The translations under genes and the position numbers were made by a program. A DNA stretch of 64,000 nt, taken from Paenibacillus ginsengihumi DSM 21568. Its GTDB lineage: Bacteria > Bacillota > Bacilli > Paenibacillales > NBRC-103111. The notes beneath the pieces are model-generated. The model worked only from the letters and a program-made list of their open reading frames with translations, was not told the DNA's origin and did no database searches. Positions 57,660-64,000 of the stretch are shown piece after piece (position 1 is the stretch's first letter; each line of letters begins with the position of its first letter). Location: positions 113,384-177,383 of the forward strand of contig NZ_KB905550.1 in the NCBI RefSeq assembly GCF_000380965.1, read 5' to 3'.

Positions 57660-57733
57660 GGGCCTATAGCTCAGTTGGTTAGAGCGGTCGGCTCATAACC
57701 GATTGGTCGGGGGTTCGAGTCCCTCTGGGCCCA
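57660..57733 (+). tRNA. tRNA with CAT anticodon, probably tRNA-Ile2 (lysidine type)
   Basis: 74 bases from GGGCCTATAGCTCAGTTGG to GGGCCCA. The CAT anticodon loop in GGCTCATAACC and the overall sequence resemble the Firmicute AUA-reading isoleucine tRNA more than elongator Met. CCA is not encoded. Confidence 0.88.
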
Positions 57734-57742
57734 TCATCCAGT

Positions 57743-57828
57743 GCCGAAGTGGCGGAATTGGCAGACGCACAGGACTTAAAATCCTGCGGTAGGTGACTAC
57801 CGTACCGGTTCGAGCCCGGTCTTCGGCA
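57743..57828 (+). tRNA. tRNA-Leu (TAA)
   Basis: 86 bases with a long variable arm (CGGTAGGTGACTACCG), acceptor GCCGAAG/CTTCGGC and anticodon TAA in GGACTTAAAATCC. CCA is not encoded. Confidence 0.95.
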
Positions 57829-57843
57829 TAGCTCGCAACAAGG

Positions 57844-57884
57844 CGCCAGCCTATCGTTAGACTAACGGTAGCCTGGCGTTTTTT
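57844..57884 (+). terminator. Terminator of the tRNA cluster
   Basis: CGCCAG (57844-57849) and TATCGTTAG pair with CTAACGGTA and CTGGCG (57873-57878), followed by six T. Confidence 0.9.
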
Positions 57885-58054
57885 CGCGTGCGCATCGCTT
57901 TCAAACAAAGGAATTAACCGCGCGACCGATCTGCTGGAATGGGCCCGGCCTTCGCAGAAGCACCCTATGTTTCCTTCAGCAAATTAACCTTTGATGGGAT
58001 ATTCGCCGTTCTCCGGCCATATAATAAATCACTATCCCCTATGAGGTGATTGCC

Positions 58055-58273
58055 ATGCCGTCCATTATCCTGGCGCCATTTAAGATTGTGGGAGCCGCCG
58101 GGGAAGTCGTCTTTGGCGATGTGCTGCAGGTGAATCCCAAAACGACGGAAAAATCGTACTCCGGATCGGGAGGCAACGTGACCGGCGATTTTACGGTTAC
58201 GTTCTCGCTGGTGAGCTTGACGAACACGCTTGATACGGATGCTATCGACTCAAGCAATACCGCCAACAATTGA
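58055..58273 (+). CDS. gerPF: Spore germination protein GerPF
   Basis: 72 residues of the GerPA/GerPF family: MPSIILAPFKIVGAAG, VVFGDVLQVNP, KTTEKSYSGSGG and NVTGDFTVTF. The GerP proteins are made late in the mother cell and help nutrient germinants pass the coat to their receptors. GAGGTGA lies 6 bases before the ATG. CATATAATA (58018-58026) upstream fits the sigma-K -10 pattern CATANNNTA, although no clear -35 is seen. It stands apart from gerPABCDE, with its own terminator and an opposing gene between. Confidence 0.85.
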   Translation: MPSIILAPFKIVGAAGEVVFGDVLQVNPKTTEKSYSGSGGNVTGDFTVTFSLVSLTNTLDTDAIDSSNTANN

Positions 58274-58286
58274 CCGTGAAGGACCG

Positions 58287-58356
58287 AGGACCGTGCCACA
58301 ACAGCGACACCGGCTGCCATTTGACCGGCTTGCGCTGTTCATGGCGCGGTCCTTTT
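58287..58356. terminator. Terminator after gerPF
   Basis: AGGACCG-TGCCA-CAACAGCG pairs with CGCTGTTC-A-TGGCG-CGGTCCT around an inner CCGG/CCGG, with TTTT after it. Probably serves both converging genes. Confidence 0.85.
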
Positions 58357-58392
58357 CCTTGCGGCGTATCGGCGTATAGCTTCAAGCGGCGA

Positions 58393-58854
58393 TTAAGGAA
58401 AACGAACGTCGACTTCGTGGAACAGATTGTCGTTGACGAGCTTGCGCATATGAAGCTGAAGCACGCCGTTTCGGTAAACCGCTTTGCAGCTGGACGGAAC
58501 GACCAGGCTGCTGAGCCGGATGGTTTGCGCCGTATCGTCGGGGGTCCCTTCCAGCCTGATCTGATTGGAGCTGAGCATGACGCGCACTTTGCGGGCCTGC
58601 GTTTTGTCCGGGATGTGCACTTTGACGATGACGTTATTGTGCGTATCGAACAATTCCGTATGGTAAGTCCGCTGCTTGACCGTTGCCAAATTGACGGTCG
58701 GCAGCGCCTGCTTCAGCACATTTTGCACATATTCCTCTATCCACGAGGCGCTGTCCCCTTTTCCGACCGGAGGCACCGGCAGCTTGCCCCCAAAAAATTC
58801 TTCGAAGTTGCGCCAGTTGAAATCGAAGAACGGGTTGTTTTTCGGTTGATCCAT
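58393..58854 (-). CDS. Hsp20/alpha-crystallin-like protein, possibly GerT-like spore protein
   Basis: 153 residues. The C-terminal ~90 residues form a small-heat-shock-like domain: HTELFDTHNNVIVKVHIPD, VRVMLSSNQIRLEGTP and a late GVLQLHMRKL strand. The N-terminal part is rich in Phe and Asn (NNPFFDFNWRNFEEFFGG). The usual I-x-I tail is missing. B. subtilis GerT, a coat protein needed for normal germination, is an Hsp20 relative. The position between gerPF and gerPABCDE supports a spore role. GGGGAGG precedes the ATG. Confidence 0.75.
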   Translation of the reverse strand: MDQPKNNPFFDFNWRNFEEFFGGKLPVPPVGKGDSASWIEEYVQNVLKQALPTVNLATVKQRTYHTELFDTHNNVIVKVHIPDKTQARKVRVMLSSNQIRLEGTPDDTAQTIRLSSLVVPSSCKAVYRNGVLQLHMRKLVNDNLFHEVDVRFP

Positions 58855-58993
58855 CGCGCGCTCGCCTCCCCATTTGCTTGCTACTTATGATATGAAGCAG
58901 GGAGCCAAACGATGATAGATCGTGCGAGCACATAAAATTGAAATCCCGTACATATATATGAAATGACCTCTACGAGAAATTAGGTGTTCGACC

Positions 58994-59230
58994 ATGCCGG
59001 CCATCGTAGGCGCATTGAAAATTTTGACTATCGGCTCGGGCTCCATCGTTCATATCGGCGATTCCGTCCAGCTCGCTCCGAGGAGCTCGGCCAAAACGTA
59101 CGCCGGGGCGGGCTCGTTCATTACGGGCGATTATGTGCGCATCTATAACCACTACAGCAGCACGAACGTGCTCGACAAAGATGTTATCGATTCCTCGCCG
59201 ATCTCCTTCGATAAGGCAGGTGGACTTTAA
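58994..59230 (+). CDS. gerPA: Spore germination protein GerPA
   Basis: 78 residues, same family as gerPF: MPAIVGALKILTIGSG, IVHIGDSVQLAPRSSAKTY, AGAGSFITGDYVRIYN. The match to GerPA openings is close. First gene of gerPA-B-C-D-E. An A/T-rich CATATATATGAAA stretch about 45 bases upstream is the probable sporulation promoter area, but the match is not exact. Confidence 0.9.
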   Translation: MPAIVGALKILTIGSGSIVHIGDSVQLAPRSSAKTYAGAGSFITGDYVRIYNHYSSTNVLDKDVIDSSPISFDKAGGL

Positions 59231-59233
59231 GCG

Positions 59234-59452
59234 ATGCAGTTGACTGTTCATCAGAGCATTGTCATTCACCAGTTGCGGGTCGAATCCGTTAGCAATTCGT
59301 CCGTCCTGCAGATCGGAACGGCCGGAATCGTCAAAGCGCTGTCCAATTTGTACAATACCGGCGGATTTACCGGGCCGGCGCCGCTGCCTATGGCTCCGCT
59401 ACCCGCAACTTCTACGCCGCTCGTTCCTCTGGCGGGTCCGGGCGCTAGATAA
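59234..59452 (+). CDS. gerPB: Spore germination protein GerPB
   Basis: 72 residues, three bases after gerPA. It shows the GerPB pattern: VHQSIVIHQLRVESVSNSSV, LQIGTAGIVKALSNLYNTGG, then a Pro-rich tail ending TPLVPLAGPGAR. AGGTGG is about 11 bases before the ATG. Confidence 0.92.
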   Translation: MQLTVHQSIVIHQLRVESVSNSSVLQIGTAGIVKALSNLYNTGGFTGPAPLPMAPLPATSTPLVPLAGPGAR

Positions 59453-59465
59453 CGGAGGTATGTCC

Positions 59466-60068
59466 ATGCATTCGTCCTTCAATTCGTCCTACTTCGCGCA
59501 GCTCCATCGGTACATGCAATGGCAAACGGACCGAATTCGGCAGTTGGAGCAGAAGGTCGATTTGCTGGAAAAACGATTGGAGGCTCTCAAGCAGCAGAGG
59601 GCGATTACCGTGGAGAAAATCGAATACAACTTCGACCAGCTCAAAGTGGAAAAGCTGGAAGGCTCGATGAGCATCGGGCTGTCGCCTTCCGGCCTCGGAA
59701 ACCAATCGGTCGAGGAGCTCGCCGTCGGCGGACAGGTCATTCATACGAATACGTCCCGGTCGGAAAGCTATGAGCGCATCCAGAACATCGTTTTGACATA
59801 TTTGGAGGCGGATTGTCCCGACGAGCTAAGCGAGCTGGAGAATAAATATTCCATCAGGCTGGATGAAGATTTGCGCGAAAAAATAATCGCGGATTTGCAA
59901 AACCAGGCTGGGCTAAGAATCGAGCATTACATGGATACGCTGATGAAAGGTCCCCAGCACATCTTGACGCCGGACGACGAGCAGGAAATAGCCCGCCGCG
60001 TGATAGAAGATATTCGGGCCGGCGTCGAACAGTTCGTAAGCCATTATAAGCCCGAAGGAAAGGAATGA
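59466..60068 (+). CDS. gerPC: Spore germination protein GerPC
   Basis: 200 residues, soluble. An N-terminal coiled coil at about residues 8-50 (HRYMQWQTDRIRQLEQKVDL, LEKRLEALKQQR) leads into a conserved middle (VEKIEYNFDQLKVEKLEGSM) and a helical C-terminus. The ATG at 59466 has GGAGG at 7 bases. The ATG at 59460 overlaps that site and is unlikely. Part of the translationally tight gerP operon. Confidence 0.92.
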   Translation: MHSSFNSSYFAQLHRYMQWQTDRIRQLEQKVDLLEKRLEALKQQRAITVEKIEYNFDQLKVEKLEGSMSIGLSPSGLGNQSVEELAVGGQVIHTNTSRSESYERIQNIVLTYLEADCPDELSELENKYSIRLDEDLREKIIADLQNQAGLRIEHYMDTLMKGPQHILTPDDEQEIARRVIEDIRAGVEQFVSHYKPEGKE

Positions 60069-60075
60069 GAGGGTC

Positions 60076-60267
60076 ATGATTCTGCAGGTGGAGAATAAGG
60101 AGCTGACCGTCGGCAGCATTCGGGTGCTCGGCATTACCAGCTCCTCCTCGCTGCTTGTCGGGGATACCCAGGTCATCACGCTGTCTTCGATTTTCGATAC
60201 GCCGCCCGAGTCGCTGATCATCGGTCCGCTCGTACCGCTAGCCGGGCCGGTTGGCCCGTCGCGATGA
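60076..60267 (+). CDS. gerPD: Spore germination protein GerPD
   Basis: 63 residues: LQVENKELTVGSIRVLGITS, SSSLLVGDTQVITLSS and a Pro/Gly-rich end (PLVPLAGPVGPSR) shared in style with GerPB. It overlaps gerPE by four bases (ATGA). Confidence 0.92.
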   Translation: MILQVENKELTVGSIRVLGITSSSSLLVGDTQVITLSSIFDTPPESLIIGPLVPLAGPVGPSR

Positions 60268-60653
60268 GCGTTCCTGCGTTTCAGCCGCGAACCTCCATGG
60301 TGGGCAGAATCAAGGTCGACCAGATTCAGTTCGACTCCACCGTATTTATAGGCGATCTGGTCGATTTCTCGCCCGTTACGCGGGCCATCGCCGTGATGCG
60401 GGAAATTCCCCGCTTTATCGGGAACGAAGGGCGTTTTTCCGAATATATGATCTTTACGCGGCCGATTCCGCCGCCTATCGTTCACGAGCCTCTGCAGGTC
60501 GGTACGGTGAACGCCGATCCGGTTATTCGCGTCGGGCAAGTCCAGGTTCTCGCTTTGTCGACGGCTTCGCTGCTGCAGGCCGGAAGCGTGCGGGCGATCC
60601 GGGCGGAGACCCGTGTCAAGCATGTTCGCCAGCTGCTGCGGGGACGCAGATGA
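60264..60653 (+). CDS. gerPE: Spore germination protein GerPE
   Basis: 129 residues: RTSMVGRIKVDQIQFDSTVF, IGDLVDFSPVTRAIAVMREI, and the C-terminal VGTVNADPVIRVGQVQVLAL. Last gene of gerPABCDE; the ATG overlaps the gerPD stop. A hairpin follows. Confidence 0.9.
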   Translation: MSVPAFQPRTSMVGRIKVDQIQFDSTVFIGDLVDFSPVTRAIAVMREIPRFIGNEGRFSEYMIFTRPIPPPIVHEPLQVGTVNADPVIRVGQVQVLALSTASLLQAGSVRAIRAETRVKHVRQLLRGRR

Positions 60654-60664
60654 TCCAAGCGAGA

Positions 60665-60710
60665 AGGCCTGCTTCGCCGCTTTCGTACGGAGCAGGCCTG
60701 GTTGTTTGTG
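60665..60710 (+). terminator. Terminator after gerPE
   Basis: AGGCCTGCT (60665-60673) pairs with AGCAGGCCT (60691-60699), followed by GGTTGTTTG. Imperfect T tail. Confidence 0.65.
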
Positions 60711-60902
60711 GTGCCCAGTCCTGCTTCGCGGCTGCTCCCTGTATCCTGATGCTTGCCAAATGGGTACGAATGGTTCAAGATGAAAAGAAGCAAGGCTGCG
60801 GCATAAGAGCCTGGCCTGCCGCACTTGACGGAACACATCATCCGGCGATAGGATGAGACCATGGAATCATTTGGACAAGCCAAGGAAAAGGAGAGATCGA
60901 AT

Positions 60903-61295
60903 TTGGCGCGCACAAAAATCGAGCACGTCGGCGTAATGGTAAGCGATATGGAGGCGTCCATCGCCTTTTACAAAGAAGTGGTCGGCCTTAAGCTCAAAGG
61001 GACGCTTGATCATACGAACGGTGTGATCAAGCTCGCGTTCCTCGGCTTTGGCGAAAGCGGGGAGACGGAGGTTGAGCTTATTCAAGGATATCACAGCAGC
61101 TTGCCGACGGAAGGCAAGGTGCATCATATCGCATTTACGGTGGACGATGTCGAGGCGGAATTCGCCCGAATCCGCTCGCTGCCGGTCAAGCTGATCGATC
61201 AGGAGATTACGACGCTGCCGAACGGCGCCCGCTATTTTTTCTTTCACGGACCGGACGGGGAATGGATCGAATTTTTCCAGCCAGCGGGCTCGTAG
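60903..61295 (+). CDS. VOC (glyoxalase-fold) family protein
   Basis: 130 residues forming two beta-alpha-beta-beta-beta halves: KIEHVGVMVSDMEASIAFYK and GKVHHIAFTVDDVEAEFARI. Candidate metal ligands are His in IEHVGV, Glu in EVELIQG, His in VHHIAF and Glu in GEWIEFFQP. This fits glyoxalase I or methylmalonyl-CoA epimerase relatives; which one is not clear. The TTG at 60903 has AAAGGAG at about 10 bases and matches where relatives begin. An ATG at 60861 would add 14 residues but has a weaker site. Confidence 0.8.
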   Translation: MARTKIEHVGVMVSDMEASIAFYKEVVGLKLKGTLDHTNGVIKLAFLGFGESGETEVELIQGYHSSLPTEGKVHHIAFTVDDVEAEFARIRSLPVKLIDQEITTLPNGARYFFFHGPDGEWIEFFQPAGS

Positions 61296-61321
61296 CCTAG
61301 AGAGGGAGTGGAAGGAAGGAC

Positions 61322-61525
61322 ATGCTGCTGAGCAAAAGCCAGAAGAAGCTGATTCTCGACATTTTGATGAAAGAGCGGCGGCGGCTGTTCTCCCGGCATA
61401 AGGGGGAGCTCCTCGACAAGACGATTGCCGATCTGTCGCAGGCCGTCCGCAATGAGAATATCAATATTACCGACCCTGCCGACAAGTCGCTGGACTGGAG
61501 CTCGCGGGGCAAGCGAAAGCGATAG
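61322..61525 (+). CDS. Small basic hypothetical protein
   Basis: 67 residues, helical, very basic at both ends (KSQKKLILDILMKERRRL and SSRGKRKR). AAGGAAGG lies before the ATG, 27 bases after the VOC gene. I recognise no family, but the ribosome binding site and spacing suggest a real gene co-transcribed with the VOC gene. Confidence 0.6.
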   Translation: MLLSKSQKKLILDILMKERRRLFSRHKGELLDKTIADLSQAVRNENINITDPADKSLDWSSRGKRKR

Positions 61526-61652
61526 CTCCCGCGGCTGCGGCGGAACGGGGACTCCCGTCCCGCGGGATCAAGGCGCGAGTTCGGGAAGGGGAGAAGCAGC
61601 GCTTAAGCCGCCGGGCTTGACCTTACGCTTTCGCCGCCGCGCCGCGGCGACG

Positions 61653-61985
61653 CTGCCGAGCACCGAGACCGGCGACTTGTCGGAAACGTTGGCGATCAAG
61701 CGGCTGTTCCAAGAGCGGGCCTATCGCATTCCGGTGACGGCCAACAAGTCGATGCTTGGCCATTGGCTCGGTGCAGCCGGGGGAGCGGAGGCGATGGCGC
61801 TGGCAAAAAGCCTTGAGACGGGCACGATTCCGCCGACGATCAATCAAGAGGAGAAGGACCTGCGGTGCGATCTGGACTGCGTGCCGAATGCGGCGCGGCA
61901 GGCCGAGGTTAAGATCGGTTTGTCCAACTCCTTCGGGTTTGGCGGCCACGATGCAGTGATCGTCCTGAAGAAATACGAGGAATAG
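61653..61985 (+). pseudogene. C-terminal fragment of a beta-ketoacyl-ACP synthase II (fabF remnant)
   Basis: About 110 residues match the end of FabF: ETGDLSETLAIKRLF, the histidine motif TANKSMLGHWLGAAGG, GTIPPTINQEEKDLRCDLDC, VPNAARQAEV and NSFGFGGHDAVIVLKKYE. The first ~300 residues are missing, including the catalytic cysteine. The frame upstream (to 61526) reads unrelated GC-rich sequence in every phase. No start codon with a ribosome binding site fits. A terminator follows. This is a 5'-deleted gene copy, probably left by a rearrangement. Confidence 0.85.
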
Positions 61986-62009
61986 CTTTTTACGATAAAC
62001 GATGCCTAC

Positions 62010-62033
62010 AAGACCCGTCGCTCGGGTCTTTTT
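62010..62033 (+). terminator. Terminator after the fabF remnant
   Basis: AAGACCCG pairs with CGGGTCTT around TCGCT, followed by TTTTT. It is kept although the gene before it is broken. Confidence 0.85.
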
Positions 62034-62151
62034 GTATCTTTGCGCGCCGTACGCGGCTTTCCTTCGCTCCAGCGGTTTAGCAATCGGGAGGGGCACTTTT
62101 CCAGGAAGCGTCATATCTTGTAGTACTTAAGGTCGGAGAGGTGCATAAACG

Positions 62152-62419
62152 GTGAAAATTGAAATTCGCGCAGAATTGAAAATCAATGTGAAAAAAATAG
62201 TCAAAGATTGCACGCTCAATGTTTCCGACGGAAAAGCTTCGTTCCGAAATCAAAGGCATCGTCAAGCTGTGGGCGGAGCGAAGGCTGAAGGAAAGCGGCT
62301 GGCCCGTGCCGATCGACACGGAGGAGATTAAGACATATTTGCTCGAGAACGATATTATTAAAGAAAACAAGTCAGCGGCACTAATCGACACGAATGAAGA
62401 AGCGCATCTGTACAAATGA
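62152..62419 (+). pseudogene. Small unknown gene split by an apparent +1 frameshift
   Basis: The GTG at 62152 has a strong ribosome binding site (GGAGAGGTG). It opens a frame reading MKIEIRAELKINVKKIVKDC and then degrading into Arg/Gly-rich sequence to a stop at 62331. From 62219 another frame reads convincing protein to 62419 (LWAERRLKESGWPVPIDTEE, YLLENDIIKENKS) but its ATG has no ribosome binding site. Skipping one base at the AAAA run near 62233-62236 joins the two into about 88 residues. It is either a mutated gene, a sequencing error or two overlapping short genes. Family unknown. Confidence 0.45.
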
Positions 62420-62586
62420 TACTTTCAGACTATACGGATAATTCCAGGCGATCATTTTAAAATAGTATTCGACAAAATTAGGCAACCCATGGTATTATAC
62501 TGTTGCATCTGTTTCCAATATTTATAATATCTTCGGATGTTACATCACATAAGATGCTGCGAATGATGATGGATGGAGGTTGCGGA

Positions 62587-62793
62587 ATGAAAAAGGTTGC
62601 TGACGAAGAAATTCAGCTGCTGGTCGATTCTTTGCATCTGAATGAGAAGGACATTCTCGACAAATTTACGCTGACGTTGGACGGAGAAGCCTTGTCGGAG
62701 GAAGAGGCCGTTCGGTTCATCCAATTTCTCAGAAGCGAATTATCGATTCCGGTCGATGACGAGACGGGAAGCAAGCTTCGTTGCTATCATTGA
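62587..62793 (+). CDS. Small acidic hypothetical protein
   Basis: 68 residues, mostly helical and acidic (KKVADEEIQLLVDSLHLNEK, ALSEEEAVRFIQFLRSEL). GGAGG is 7 bases before the ATG at 62587. The region is A/T-richer than the window average. No family recognised. Confidence 0.55.
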   Translation: MKKVADEEIQLLVDSLHLNEKDILDKFTLTLDGEALSEEEAVRFIQFLRSELSIPVDDETGSKLRCYH

Positions 62794-62897
62794 ATCATTG
62801 ATTTTTACCTAATGTCAGGGGGATGTTAACGGGCTGCCGGCAATAGGGTTTGCGATATGAACAAGATTTGCGATATTAAATTGGAATGGAGCCGATC

Positions 62898-63314
62898 ATG
62901 AGATACCTAGCTGAACTGGAGATGATTCGCAAGTCGCCCGACAAGCACCGCTTCGAACCGTTATCCGAGGCCGAACTGCAAAGAGAGGCTGTCCAAGGGG
63001 TGCCGGAAGATTATCTGGATTTTTTGCGGGAGATCGGCCACGGGACGGTCGGCGGCAACGGTTTCGCTTTTTATGGCGGCTTGGTTGAAGTGGACGAGAT
63101 CTTGGGCCACCTCTATGACGAAGAGGATTCCTGCCCGGAATTAAAGGATATTTTGCTGTTTGGCGATAATTGCAGCGGCGACCCTGTAGGATTTCTGACG
63201 ACGGACGGCTGGGCCCTTGTGGAAATATGGCACGACGACGATTTGTCCGTTCACTACCGGGAAGAAAAAAGCTTCGAGGAATTTGTAAAATCGCTGTTTG
63301 CGGATTATGCCTAA
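62898..63314 (+). CDS. SMI1/KNR4 (SUKH)-family protein
   Basis: 138 residues with the SUKH pattern: an N-terminal helix, GVPEDYLDFLREIGHGTVGG near residue 35, an FGDNCSGDPVGF strand and a C-terminal FEEFVKSLFADY helix. In bacteria such proteins are often immunity partners of contact-dependent or secreted toxins. No toxin gene is visible here, so it may be an orphan or housekeeping member. The ATG at 62898 has GGAG at 6 bases; one at 62886 is less likely. Confidence 0.75.
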   Translation: MRYLAELEMIRKSPDKHRFEPLSEAELQREAVQGVPEDYLDFLREIGHGTVGGNGFAFYGGLVEVDEILGHLYDEEDSCPELKDILLFGDNCSGDPVGFLTTDGWALVEIWHDDDLSVHYREEKSFEEFVKSLFADYA

Positions 63315-63338
63315 AAGATAGACGCTTAACGCTGCTTT

Positions 63339-63366
63339 GCCCCGATTTGTGCGGGGTACTTTTTTG
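63339..63366 (+). terminator. Terminator after the SMI1/KNR4 gene
   Basis: GCCCCG (63339-63344) pairs with CGGGGT (63352-63357), followed by ACTTTTTT. Confidence 0.8.
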
Positions 63367-63392
63367 CTTTCCGGAAATCCGCCAAAAACAGA

Positions 63393-63420
63393 AAAAGCCC
63401 TTGATTGCTCAAGGGCTTTT
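63393..63420 (-). terminator. Terminator of tRNA-Val
   Basis: AAAAGCCCTTGA (63393-63404) and TCAAGGGCTTTT (63409-63420) form a perfect 12-bp stem. On the minus strand it lies just after the tRNA and ends in a T run. Confidence 0.9.
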
Positions 63421-63425
63421 CAGTA

Positions 63426-63498
63426 TGACCTGTAGTGGGCTCGAACCACTGACCCCCACCCTGTCAAGATGGTGCTCTCCCAGCTGAGCTAACAGGTC
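63426..63498 (-). tRNA. tRNA-Val (GAC)
   Basis: 73-base cloverleaf with acceptor GACCTGT/ACAGGTC, anticodon loop TTGACAG and anticodon GAC. The T-loop is TTCGAGC. CCA is not encoded. Confidence 0.93.
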
Positions 63499-63537
63499 TT
63501 AATCGAACATCGCCTTGTCTTCGCAGCGACAATTAGT

Positions 63538-63566
63538 ATAATAGCAGGAAGCGGGCACGCAGTCAA
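63538..63566 (-). promoter_or_regulatory. Sigma-A promoter of tRNA-Val
   Basis: Minus strand: TTGACT (63561-63566), 17 bases, TATTAT (63538-63543), about 40 bases before the tRNA. Confidence 0.85.
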
Positions 63567-63819
63567 GGGTTTTGGCGAATTTTTCTGAGAAAATTTTGGG
63601 GGGATTTCGGTTCCTGATTTTTGCTGCGAGCAAGCGCGCCGGTTTGCCGCAAGCAAGTGCGGCGGGCTTGATGCCCGGGGCCAACGGGGGCCGTTCCGAA
63701 GCCGAGATAGTGTAAAATCTCTGTGGGTGTAGGAATTGGAAAAAGCGGATATAGAAAAAGAGCTTCTCCCTTGGTAAAGTGATGTTTGCGCACAACACAC
63801 CAAGAAGGAGGAAGCTCCT
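63567..63819. other. Region before the transposase gene; left end of the IS not defined
   Basis: No gene seen. From about 63705 the composition shifts to A/T-rich sequence (GTGTAAAATCTCTGTGGG onward), probably the left part of the insertion sequence. Its terminal repeat cannot be set without the right end. Confidence 0.4.
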
Positions 63820-64000
63820 GTGAGCCACTTTACCACAACAATGCCGACGATGAAAGAGATTGAGCAATGGATTTTCCGGAAAATGCAGGAGGAATTCGCT
63901 CGTGCGATGAAGCAGGTACTGGAGGCGCTGGATCAGCAGATCCTGGAGCAACGGGACCGAGAGCGTTATCGAGTAAAGGACGAGCGTGAAACAAGCGTCA
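63820..64000 (+). mobile_element. ISLre2-family transposase, N-terminal part (cut by window end)
   Basis: GTG start with AAGGAGG at 8 bases. The 60 visible residues, MSHFTTTMPTMKEIEQWIF, then a helix and LEQRDRERYRVKDERETSV, match the N-terminus of ISLre2 (UPF0236) transposases. The catalytic part lies beyond the window. Intactness cannot be judged. Confidence 0.85.

Noticed and set aside
62898..63314. Toxin-immunity system at the SMI1/KNR4 gene
   Set aside because: No polymorphic toxin, secretion signal or repeated immunity genes in the neighbourhood.

Overview
The window reads as chromosome of a high-GC, endospore-forming Firmicute of the Paenibacillus/Cohnella type. Support: a gerP spore-coat germination set, a GerT-like Hsp20 protein, a PyrR-controlled pyr operon with an attenuator leader, a proline T-box, AGGAGG-type ribosome binding sites, many TTG/GTG starts, a SwrC-like RND pump and an ISLre2 transposase. 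Species cannot be fixed from sequence alone.

Layout. 1-3123: lysine/diaminopimelate genes (patA, cut by the window edge; dapL and dapD on the other strand). 3275-12675: pyrimidine operon pyrR-pyrB-pyrC-carA-carB-pyrF-pyrE, with promoter, PyrR attenuator and terminator; no pyrK/pyrD. 12848-17720: arginine/ornithine/proline catabolism, with a proline dehydrogenase-rocF-rocD operon divergent from rocA. 18109-29501: methionine salvage (mtnW-mtnX-mtnB; mtnE; mtnU) interleaved with a T-box-led proB-proA-proC operon. This is also the repeat-rich part: 41-bp tandem repeats, a 73-bp hairpin array, and a ~212-bp dispersed repeat present twice in inverted orientation. 29629-37470: LysR regulator, leuCD, a 3-hydroxyacyl-CoA dehydrogenase coupled to ackA, asnS and dnaD. 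37864-55899: an export-and-surface region. It has an ABC module (ATPase, lipoprotein adaptor, ~980-residue FtsX-type permease, second ATPase with an AbrB-like tail), a solute-binding-type lipoprotein and a large secreted beta-repeat protein. A MarR/GbsR-type regulator with a 13-bp-arm operator follows, then an RND pump, its lipoprotein adaptor, a second secreted beta-repeat protein related to the first, and a lipoprotein polysaccharide deacetylase. 55961-64000: RNA ligase-like YjcG, YutG/PgpA, a 54-residue small protein, tRNAs fMet-Ile2-Leu, gerPF, an Hsp20/GerT protein, gerPABCDE, a glyoxalase-fold protein, a fabF remnant, small unknown genes, an SMI1/KNR4 protein, tRNA-Val and the start of an ISLre2 transposase.

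How the genes fit together. Most of the window is central amino-acid and nucleotide metabolism. Proline is made by proBAC under tRNA-Pro-type control and broken down by the neighbouring divergent put/roc genes. The best candidate for an undescribed system is 37864-54436. There, two unrelated exporters (ABC and RND), each with a lipoprotein adaptor, are each followed by a secreted protein built from the same kind of repeated beta-sandwich module. One ATPase also carries an AbrB-type domain. Coordinates of repeats, hairpins and promoters were read by eye; identities, folding energies and family assignments were not computed.
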